Assembly: GCA_020747015.1 (NCBI GenBank)
Contig: JAGTJM010000006.1
Coordinates: 1 to 64,000, forward strand
Reading direction: 5' to 3'
Length of the DNA stretch: 64,000 bases
From: Pyrenochaeta sp. MPI-SDFR-AT-0127
Taxonomy: Eukaryota; Ascomycota; Dothideomycetes; Pleosporales; Cucurbitariaceae
Under the pieces are notes generated by a model. The model saw only the letters and a program-made list of their open reading frames with translations. It was not told where the DNA came from and searched no databases. Numbering within the stretch: the stretch's first letter is position 1; the number at the start of each line of letters is the position of its first letter. This document shows, piece after piece, positions 55,601 to 64,000 of this stretch. The position numbers and the translations under genes are program-made.

Positions 55601-56124
55601 CTAAGCGCCACGCAGTATGCCACGACATGTATTTCTTAGCCATCAAGTACCTTCTGTTGCCTGGACTCTCAGTTACTAAGAGAAAATACCTGCGCTGAAA
55701 CAAGTGAAAGAGCTAGTTTAGTGTCGCTTCGCGGTCACTCCGATCATGTGTGCTCTTAGCGGGTACCAACCAAAAAGCAACCAACAATCTACGTTTGCTA
55801 GGTGTCCGGAGTAGATTCCGGATCGTTAGTGTCTTCGAGGCTGGCTCAAAGCCATGCAGAAACCTAAGCGAGAAATCTCGACGTACCGTAGTAGTGGAGG
55901 ATCTTCAAAATCTCGATGCGCTTTAGCCGCACTTGTTGATCTTGGCAGCGCTCAATTTGGCCATCTAGACCATCTTAAGCGATCAACTGCCAACTTGAGC
56001 TGGAGCACCCATTCAGAGAGAAGAAATTCTAGAACCAGCAGAAGTGTGACAAGTCCAAGGATAAGGTCAAGACTGACCCCCTCTGTCGTGCACCCGAATC
56101 TCTTCTGACACCATTTTTATCAAC
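52686..56124. other. gene-poor region
   Basis: 3.4 kb with no gene I can support. Frames such as 53087-53641 (plus) show no domain, signal peptide or spliced continuation. The stretch 55850-56100 has a weakly protein-like frame broken by several stops and could be a very old relic, but this is not demonstrable by eye. Confidence 0.45.
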
Positions 56125-57022
56125 ATGCTCATTCGGAAACTTCTTCTCGCAGCTACAGCACGTATGGTGCTGTGTGTACCGCAACCAACGCCTATCGATG
56201 CTTTAAACGCCAACGGTTGAGAAAGGCGTGTCGATTGCGGCGCTATTAATGCTGCACTAACCGTTTTGAAGAAACTGGGGCCACCTGCAACAACATTCTG
56301 CAGTTCCTACCTCAAGATTCCTGCAACATCAACATCATTAACAACAACCACACCCACAACGTAGGTTTCCAACTATATACCTCTCGCTGTACCGGGTTCT
56401 GAGTCCATGATTACTGACAAGAAATCCTTGCATAGTACTGAGACAACATCAACAACCACGGTCACTGTTACTAGTGCTATATGTCCAGTCATTGTAAAGC
56501 CAGTGATTGTCAAAAAAATTGCACGTCATGCAAATTATCTGCTACCAAAAGACCTATCAGAGGAGATGCTAGAAAAGCGCCAGAAGATCCCTGCGCTTGC
56601 TATATTTGCAGCTTCAAAGATATCCTCTGCCTGTAGTTGCCTTAGACTCGCGCCTAAAACCACAACTACAACGACAGTGACTGTGGCGACAGTGGTGAGT
56701 CTCCATTCTATCAAAATCTCAACCCCTGCAGTAATAATTTACATATTGACGTCTTCCTATTTAACAAAACGAGTCACATTTTGGGCATTGCTGATACTCA
56801 CAGACTTCAAAAGTCGTTGGAACCACAACGACATGCACGACGGCTGCCCCGGCCTGTACTCCAGCTGGTGGAACTCTACCTGGTGGAGTCTGCTCAATTA
56901 ATACTATCCGTTTATGCTGCCCGCTCAATGGCCAATATCGGTGCTGCTATGTGGGTGTTGATGCTGGAAAATGCTCCAACTCAGGTTTACAATGTTCAGG
57001 AGAACGGATAGTTAATGTGTAG
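56125..57022 (+). pseudogene. Thr/Cys-rich secreted protein gene broken by TGA
   Basis: Three exons fit: 56125-56360, 56436-56694 and 56804-57022, with introns of 75 and 109 nt. The frame starts with a signal-peptide-like MLIRKLLLAATARMVLC. After 31 codons there is TGA (56218-56220), and the same frame then runs on as ERRVDCGAINAALTVLKK and FCSSYLKI. This is a pattern common in fungal secreted proteins with Thr-rich linkers (here TTTT...TVTVT twice). The last exon encodes a Cys-rich domain (TCTTAAPACTPAGGTLPGGV, LCCPLNGQYRCCY, then two further Cys). A CGA-to-TGA change would explain the stop. Either a recent pseudogene or a readthrough gene; I favour pseudogene. Confidence 0.6.
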
Positions 57023-58281
57023 CTGGCTAAATAGTCAAGTGCTGAAACAAGGACTACTCACAAAGACGTATACAAAGGACTACATTTATCCTAGCTATTT
57101 GCACGCCCGACAAAGTTTTTAAGCAATGACAATTTCAATTATGTTCCAAAATTGATGTGTACTCAATTTTGTCAAAAGCTAGACTGCGTCTAAAATCGTG
57201 AAGAGGATCCGAGAGCGAAAGTGGCTGATATTTGAGCAACTCGTTGAAATTTCTTGTGACCTCTCGAATGACACGTTGGAGTGCGCTCTAGGTCCAGGAT
57301 TACATCAAAGTGTGTTCATAATGTGAATTCATGATGCAGGCTGGTTGGATAAGGAAAATAGTTTTAATGTTACTGACATTCTGTTGATGTTGTATGATTA
57401 TTCTTATTTGTATCCATGTATTACTGAGGATTCTTGAAGGACGGAAGTGTAAATTGTGCTTTCGTAGGAAATGCCAAGGGTGATTGCCTTTCATCTTGAT
57501 TGTAGGTTTGGATCTCGTTCCAAAATGGGTGTCAGGCTGTAGCATTGGAACATGGTAGGCTGAACAAAAACTGCAAAAACCTTTCTTTCTGCAGACGATA
57601 ATATTCAAGCACGGCGAAGATTTAAATTAGCCAATATGAAGTGGTCATTTGCCCCTACGTTACCGAGATGCTGTAAGGTTATTTGGATGCGCAATGCCTC
57701 AGAAGAACTTACTAGCGGTCTGAGCTTCTATTCTTACGGACGGATCATTTGATGGGAGCACCGACACCCCAAAGGCAAAGAAAGGGGCTCAATAAGTATG
57801 CAAATCATTTACATTTTCTCAACATTCTAGTACTAGTTCTAGGGAGCATTATTGAACTAGCTTGCAACGAGCACCCCGAATAGGAAGACACACATGAACC
57901 TACAGTGAAAAATAACCAGAATTCACCTTCAGCTCAATGTTCCAGAAAAAGGGGCACAGATGTTCGATTGGTTGTAAAGACATGCCCCAGCATTTATCCA
58001 AGTCGAACTTTGTAAGTTACTTCTCAAACCATGGTGTAGTGTTCAGCCAATGACATTAACACCTGCATTACAGGATCTGGTATACTGAAGAACGATATGA
58101 TTGAAATTAAGTTTGGTACAGTATCGCACCTTGCGCACATCTTGTCTTAAGCGTTCTTCAGTCTTGGGATACGATTCTTACTGCCGCCTTTAGCTTATAA
58201 AATTTTAGAACCGTTTGCGGCTGTGCGCATTTCTCAGCAAATACCTCATCATTTACTGAGTGTGATCATTCCAAGTTCTAT
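57023..58281. other. gene-poor AT-rich region
   Basis: 1.26 kb without a supported gene. The minus-strand frame at 57300-57608 has no domain. Confidence 0.5.
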
Positions 58282-58719
58282 TTACGCATGGGCGGCCTTC
58301 AACTCTTGTGCAAACACAGACAGTCCCTGCTTCAGCTCAAACAGCATGCCTTTTGTCTTCACATGCCTCTCTAACAGGTTTCTCATCCAAATCTCCGGTC
58401 TCTCTTCTGCCCCAGCCCGAGGGTTAACTACTCTAGCAACAAGTGCATGGTCGCCTGCTAGCACCCAGCCATAGTGTGCATCGATATCTTGGTACTCTTG
58501 TTCTAGATATTTGATAATCTCTAATTGCTGCTTCGTCTTTTCAGACTGCTCTTTGCAGAATGTCGCTGCAGTGCTTGTTTGCTCTTGAAGATGTTCTTGA
58601 GTTTTCATGAAGCGTGTGGTAGTCGCATTCAGAATTTCGATGGAGTCGATAAGGTCTTTAAAGTCGGAAGCGGCGAGCGCATCAATGTTTGGAAGAGAAG
58701 AGTTTGATTCAAAAGCCAT
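58282..58719 (-). CDS. small coiled-coil protein of unknown function
   Basis: Intronless 145-aa frame. The middle (residues 35-75, MKTQEHLQEQ...KQQLEIIKYLEQEYQDI) is strongly helical and coiled-coil prone. HYGWVLAGDHALVARVVNP precedes a second helical region (LLERHVKTKGMLFELKQGL). No signal peptide or membrane segment. It is divergent from another small coiled-coil gene at 59185, with 465 bp between them; both may belong to one locus. Function unknown. Confidence 0.65.
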   Translation of the reverse strand: MAFESNSSLPNIDALAASDFKDLIDSIEILNATTTRFMKTQEHLQEQTSTAATFCKEQSEKTKQQLEIIKYLEQEYQDIDAHYGWVLAGDHALVARVVNPRAGAEERPEIWMRNLLERHVKTKGMLFELKQGLSVFAQELKAAHA

Positions 58720-59184
58720 CGCGCTGGCCGAGTTGAGGCGCGCAGCAGAAGATTTGGATTGTGGGTATGGGTCAAACTCAAGCTGCCGGCTCGGTATAAT
58801 TTACATGTCTGTGCTCTGATTGTCCAATGTGCGAGTGCGCGCAGGGGTCAGCGGTTGGCGGTCAGCCTGTGACACAGCTCACGTGACTTCGCGTTCCGGG
58901 AATGGTCCTAATGCGACAGTACATGCATTCATTCAACCTTCACAGTGAATGGCATCAGTCAGGACATATTTAAATTTGGTCTTTTCTATTTGCCCAAATA
59001 CATAGAAGGTGACGTATTATTGTACTTGTGAATCGCATCGTACAATTGAAGCTCTGGATAATGAGCAACGTCCAGGGGGTTGAAATTTTTGAAATATAAT
59101 CCTATATAAGCTTTCAAGTCTAGGAGATCTTAAACAGCTATGAATATGATAATAAGTACAGGATATCGAATTTAATTGAAGAAA
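58720..59184. other. shared divergent promoter region
   Basis: 465-bp spacer between two divergent small coiled-coil genes. TATATAAGC at 59103-59111, about 75 nt before the rightward ATG, is a plausible TATA element. Confidence 0.4.
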
Positions 59185-59592
59185 ATGACTACGGGACATT
59201 CGACGCCCCGAGCGGGCCTCCTCAGTACTACATTTTGGGAAGTTCTTCCCTCAAACTACAATAAGATAAAAGCCCGATGGGAGAAAATCTTTCGTTTGTA
59301 CAATGAATCAAAGTCCGGCTTGCTAGCGTCGGATCGTGACGGCGCAACAAACTCACTCAAGGTGGAGCTAGAAATGCTAGAGCATGATCTGCAGAATTAT
59401 CGCGACATCGTGAAAGGCATTGATATTACGGATATGGCGGGAATATATGTAACTGCTGGGAAGTCACCTCATAGGGCGTTACAGATCGCAAAGGAAGATT
59501 TTGAGCACCTGGAAAGAAGTCTCAAGCAGGTGGAGGAAAAGATCACGGAGGTGAGGGCTGATGTTGCGTATGGTCGATCAGATGGTATCTAA
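59185..59592 (+). CDS. small coiled-coil protein of unknown function
   Basis: Intronless 135-aa frame starting MTTGHSTPRAG; the upstream in-frame TTG at 59176 is not a likely start. Helical segments are KIKARWEKIFRLYNESKSGL, VELEMLEHDLQNYRDIVKGI and DFEHLERSLKQVEEKITEVR, the latter two coiled-coil prone. Size and composition resemble the divergent gene at 58282-58719, but I see no clear sequence identity. No signal peptide. Function unknown. Confidence 0.65.
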   Translation: MTTGHSTPRAGLLSTTFWEVLPSNYNKIKARWEKIFRLYNESKSGLLASDRDGATNSLKVELEMLEHDLQNYRDIVKGIDITDMAGIYVTAGKSPHRALQIAKEDFEHLERSLKQVEEKITEVRADVAYGRSDGI

Positions 59593-60539
59593 TTTGTCAA
59601 GACCGCGTTAAGGCTATCAATTTATTATTGTCTAGCAACATTTATTTGAAGGGCAAAACCTGACTTGTGAGACCATTTTCGAGAAGCCATCGTATGCAAC
59701 TTCTGGGTCGTGTTTAAGACTTAATATACGTACTCGACTTGTCACAGAGCGCTGAAGTTGAGCTACTTTCGCAAATTTGATGTATTGTATTCTTATATCA
59801 TGGACGTCTAGGCATGCAAAGAAACAAACAGGGCTGTTATAATCATCAAACTATGAGCGTAAAACTATACCAAGGTTACATGAAAATGTCGACGCAGTAA
59901 TTTGAAACTCAATATGCACGTCGCATTTCTTTCATTATTTATTCTAGTATATAATCCAAGCGCTAGTCGAGCGCATTCTCCTACATCAACGTTCCGAAAG
60001 ATTCTCAAAACTATAGTTAAACAGCCTGGCCTTTAGTCGACCTCGTACTGGAATGTATTGCGAAACTCTGACGCATGAACTTATAATACACAACAATGGG
60101 TAGCTCTAAACGAGGCTTTATCCAGGTCATCCATATCCAGGTTGGTATACTTGAATGGTATCCCGGTAAAATGGGGTTTAAGTCGGATTGTAAATGATGC
60201 GCGAGCGTCTGCTTAGGACGATAACACTGCTAGTAGTTCTCAATACGTAGCAAATTGTGAACGCATTGAGAGTTTGGTTGAGAATATAATGATACTCCGG
60301 GGTAAATTGGATCAAACGTGATCCATGTCGTAATACATATTTGAGGGGATTCGGGAGGTTGAAGCAAAGTCCATCGCATTTCGAGACGATGACCAGCCCT
60401 TCTATATCTGCAAGTAACATGTTCTGCAGTGAGTATTGAACACCAAATCAATATCAGATTCAATGTCGAGCTGTTCTTGTCCCTCCTAGTCATCGTCGGC
60501 TCGTGGATAGCGGGGTGGCATAGTAAATGTATCAGCCAT
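59593..60539. other. convergent intergenic region
   Basis: Between the 3' ends of the coiled-coil gene and the 205-aa secreted-protein gene. No supported gene. Confidence 0.5.
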
Positions 60540-61262
60540 TTACTTGAACGAGCATGCCCAATCTTGTGGTTCCGGAAGGTGTGCCGTATTTGGAATGTTA
60601 CTACTTTCCCTAAATTCCACAATCTTCCGTTGGCCCTCCTCTTCTCTAATCATCGCAAACGCCGCATTGGTGAAGTACATGTCGCGTTTCGCACGTCGCT
60701 GAAAGCCACCTGCCCAACCGATCATGTAGACGAAGCCCCCTCTGTCACCATTGGCGTTGGGTATTCCGAGTGTATTGATGAATCCATGCTTGAATGGCGC
60801 GAAAGCATGTCCTAATGTGGCATTGAAGCTCTTGTACAATCGTAGTGAACCATCAAAGTCGTAATGTGTGTCATTGAATGTGAATTTGAGGTTCTTAGAG
60901 AATGCTGTTGAGTGGCCTTTTGGCCAATCTGTGTTTTCCGGAAATGGGTAGAAACCTGACCTTAACGTCAGCACTTAGATTATTCGTAATGCATGACCTC
61001 AGCTTACCGTTAATTTGGCACTCTAACCAACTGGAGAGCTGCACACTTGCATTCACCTTGGCCGAATCTGCTAACGAGCAAGGATCTATTGTGACGTCTT
61101 TCAAAACTTCATGAGGGTTCAAGCCGATGAACTCTTGCGGTGGTATATTGAGTGCCAAGCCAGAAGCTACGAACCCGCATAATACGGCTGCCCGTATGTT
61201 AGCCGGGAATGTGGTGGAGGGTGAAGTGGACGTTACTTACTGTAAACTGTAGAGAAATGCAT
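60540..61262 (-). CDS. secreted protein of unknown function
   Basis: Exons 61262-61241, 61187-61008 and 60955-60540 give 205 aa; introns are 53 and 52 nt. The signal peptide MHFSTVYTVLCGFVASGLA is created by splicing the 22-nt first exon to the second. Mature features are DPCSL, WLECQING and a final WACSFK (three Cys), with GFYPFPENTDWPKGHSTAF and GDRGGFVYMIGWAGGF in the body. No known domain is recognised. The 22-nt first exon is supported by consensus GTAAGT and CAG sites and by the signal peptide it completes. Possible effector or cell-wall protein; not established. Confidence 0.72.
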
Positions 61263-63785
61263 AATGAAAACGCGGAACAAGTTCCCTAGGAGATTGAAGC
61301 AAACGTTCCAGAAATCTCAAGGGTTTACGATGGGAGTGAGGGTATCCTGGAGGTGGTGACTTTGCCCGAATTGCGAGGAAATTAGTTTCCTATAGTCGCA
61401 ATAGCAAGGAAATAATAGAGAGACGAGCAAATTCAAGGCAGAAGTGGTTTGGAAAAGATAAGTACTTTAAGTAGGCGATGCTGCCGCCTTAGAAAGAAGG
61501 CTGACGGGCTGAGGGGCCAATCAGTCCGGCGGTCAGCACCAAACTGGCAAGTGACAGGGGGCGCAGGCTTACATGGGGCTGAAAATCCGCCCACCCGTTC
61601 GCGATCTGGATCCAATGATAATCAAGATAACTGAGTAAGAGAGAAGGCACACTGTCACACTGTTGGGTTCTTCAGCTGAAAGGTACGATCGGAGCAGGCC
61701 GCTTGGCGCCGCCACCCGAGGTAACCTGCGAACCATTCACGCGGCTAGTATCCTGCACCTCTTTGTTCATGATTTTGAGATACTCTTGGCAGCACCGCAT
61801 TCATGGGTGCAATAATTAACGTACTTCATCTCTCAAGTCAAGGGACCTATTTTCGTATCAGCCTTTTATGGAAGGAAATGTGCAATGGCGCATCTCGGGG
61901 CTAAATCGTACAGCCACCAATCTGAATAAGCCTCGCTTATAACGGACCCATTAACTCGATTAAGAAGGGAAATAGCAACCATCACAAATGAGGCCGTCCA
62001 TAGGCGTCCCAACACGCCTCGTCCCCCAGAAACTTTTGGTAACGTTCTAAGGTCTATTCCGCACCTTGGTCTTGGGATTTCGCTTCACCCTTCCACTGTC
62101 CCGAACTTCTATTCATTGTGAACAACACATTATTTTTCTATATAACCTCCCCTATCTCCATCCATCAGCATTTCTGATGGCGGTAGTGATGAAAACTTGG
62201 CCAATTTGCGCCAAGAGAATATTCTGGATGCCTGACAACAAAATTTATGCAGGAGGAATCGATAATTGGACAAGCTATCAAGTAAAACTAGGCGGCAAAG
62301 GAGGACCAGATGGGGCACAGCCCCCTGGAGGACCCTACCATCAAATAATAGACGGCAAGAGTCCTTCCGAGCCGCGCAAGCTGCCCTTTTGCATGTACTA
62401 TGCTATAATATGTCTCCAACATTTCTCAGTACTTCTCGCCTCCTTCACTTCGTGTTTTGTGTATCGTCTTCTCCCCTGTGATAGCTCGCACTCTCAATCG
62501 TGCATTTCGATCTGTACTCCTGGTTAGGCTCTGTGTCGAAGTCGGTGGCACACTCATTCAGATTGGAGAGTGTTAGATATCACAAACTCTGAAGTCTTCC
62601 CATTTTTACCATCTCTCACTCCCTTGACACGCATACAATAACACTAATCGCGTTGAGCCAATTTTGCCAGTCGCTATGTTTATCTTCATCTTGTTTTCAG
62701 AGCCCATTCAATTCAGTAGGGGTCGTATAATGACGACTAGTAGTCCACGTATAGGAGAGAATGCTGATAAAGGTGGATGCGGTGATTCCACGAATGCATC
62801 TGAGAACTAACCAATAGCCCTTTCCGTCGATGCCTTGATAGCACCAGAATCGTAGGCCAGGTTGACTGCTACTCAGTCCCGCCTTGCCTGTATTAGAAAT
62901 GAGGTAATCTCAACAGCTGGGGCTCTCGGGCACGCCATAACTAAATGTTGTGGTGGAGTGACGCATACCACTTTGCAGGCGCTATTGATCGTCCATGTGG
63001 GAAAGATCATTCGCAGGCCCCACTTCTTAATTCATGTTTTGGTGATGTCTCTACGTTTCGTTGGTGGAAGATGGTTGATAATATCTTCATTATTATAGAG
63101 ACAAAAAAGAGTCAGCAAGCCATCAATCGATCTTGTCAATCTGTATTACAACCAGATCCAAAGGCCGACTGCAAAGGCTGGTAACAGGGGTTGGATATAA
63201 CGTTGATATTGCAGGGAGGATAGCGCCATGCCTATTCGAGTGTGGCCGCATGTAGTCCTTATGGAGGCGATGGTAAGCACTATCGTGATCGATCCGGTAA
63301 CGAATAGGATGTTTACCGAATGTCGGTAGTTGTTGTCACACCGGCTTTGGCAATTCGATTTAAACTCGGAAGATGAAACGCGTGATGTCCCCAGATCTTG
63401 GCAGTGCAGAAAAGCACATGGGTCATGTTATACCCGGAGGCTTGGCCACCGCTTAATTCTGTTTCAATGTTTAGTCGGGAGCCTGTGCAGGTTGTGCAAT
63501 AAGTTAAAGTGAAACCAAGACACAGGAAAGGAGTAAGCGAGTCGAAATGTTGGGACGGCGATGTAGTATTGGATAGAATTATGTGACATTGATAGATGAA
63601 TATGACGATTTCGATAATGGAGGTTGAATGAAAGGGCAGTATAATGCTCCACTGGCGGAGATGATATGGGAATGGGGCAGACTGAGGAGTGTATAAATAA
63701 CAGCACTTGCTGCTGGAGCAGGACACTCAGAGTCGCGAGTCTTCGATTTAGGTATAACCCAGTTCCTCTGCTCCTACTTCTCGCC
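61263..63785. other. gene-poor region upstream of the LPMO gene
   Basis: 2.5 kb without a supported gene. Frames at 62066-62527 and nearby have no domain or spliced continuation. Confidence 0.45.
63692..63699 (+). promoter_or_regulatory. TATA box of the AA9 gene
   Basis: TATAAATA lies 94 nt before the ATG of the AA9 gene, a typical distance for a fungal TATA box. Confidence 0.55.
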
Positions 63786-64000
63786 ATGAAGGCTGTTTCA
63801 CTCTTTGCGCTGATTGCGCCCCTGGGTGTCAACGCACATTACATCTTCAACCGTCTCATCGTTAACGGCGCGAGCATCGGCGGAGAGTATGCATATACTC
63901 GCAAGAACAGCAACTCGTACAACCCAGCGTTCCCCAATGAGTTGATGAATAGCAACGATCTACGGTGCAACAAAGGCGCAACAGCGGGTAATACGGCCAC
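63786..64000 (+). CDS. AA9 lytic polysaccharide monooxygenase, partial
   Basis: The 5' part of a secreted copper-dependent LPMO (formerly GH61) that oxidatively cleaves cellulose or hemicellulose; the gene runs off the window end. A signal peptide (MKAVSLFALIAPLGVNA) is followed directly by His, which after cleavage becomes the N-terminal copper ligand of the histidine brace (HYIFNRLIVNG, as in AA9). The next part, YNPAFPNELMNSNDLRCNKG, matches the AA9 segment ending in the first disulfide Cys. No intron within the 215 nt visible. Together with the GH10 xylanase it points to a plant-biomass-degrading lifestyle. Confidence 0.93.
   Translation, partial: MKAVSLFALIAPLGVNAHYIFNRLIVNGASIGGEYAYTRKNSNSYNPAFPNELMNSNDLRCNKGATAGNTA

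Noticed and set aside
55854..56108. Possible protein relic with several stops in one frame
   Set aside because: Another frame is open over the same bases and neither resembles a known family, so a relic cannot be told from chance.
62066..62527. 153-codon plus-strand frame
   Set aside because: Lacks any domain and ends in low-complexity Ser/Cys-rich sequence; treated as non-coding.

Overview
This is a window of filamentous ascomycete nuclear DNA. Genes are split by many 47-75 nt introns with GTRNGT-type donors and CTAAC/CTGAC-like branch points. The protein families present (Zn2Cys6 regulator, AA9 LPMO, GH10 xylanase, HET-like module, DUF6594, DUF2293, retropepsin-like proteins, small secreted proteins) suggest a plant-associated Dothideomycete, most likely Pleosporales. 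That placement is inference. Exon models were built by hand from splice signals, reading phase and protein continuity.

0-8 kb: an MFSD1-like MFS transporter, then a secreted-protein gene whose second intron carries a full-length hAT transposon (3405-6521, perfect 8-bp target duplication, intact transposase).

8-21.5 kb: a run of metabolic genes that looks like a small catabolic cluster. It holds a 3-hydroxyacyl-CoA dehydrogenase, a fused fumarylacetoacetate-hydrolase/alpha-beta-hydrolase protein, a GPR1/FUN34/YaaH membrane protein, a cytochrome b5-domain gene with an in-frame TGA before its second heme ligand, an amidohydrolase, a Zn2Cys6 regulator and a flavin monooxygenase.

22-31 kb: a DUF6594 membrane protein, a protein with tandem retropepsin-like domains, an F-box-like protein, a degenerate ~150-bp tandem repeat, and two secreted proteins. 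The first secreted protein shows a deaminase-like HAE...PC...C arrangement.

32-46 kb: a zinc alcohol dehydrogenase with a 16-nt micro-exon, a secreted TAP-like alpha/beta hydrolase, a DUF2293 protein, an anoctamin, a GH10 xylanase, a large charged protein and a 68-aa six-cysteine secreted protein.

46-64 kb is gene-poor. It contains a very large gene (about 1501 aa) joining C2H2 fingers, an acidic linker, a protein kinase and half of a HET-like domain. Its stop codon lies in a long inverted repeat. Further on are a Thr/Cys-rich secreted-protein gene broken by TGA, two divergent small coiled-coil proteins, a 205-aa secreted protein, and the start of an AA9 LPMO gene cut by the window end.

The strongest leads are the zinc-finger/kinase/HET-like fusion, the secreted deaminase-like protein, the hAT inside a spliceable intron, the FAH/alpha-beta-hydrolase fusion, and two conserved reading frames interrupted by TGA.
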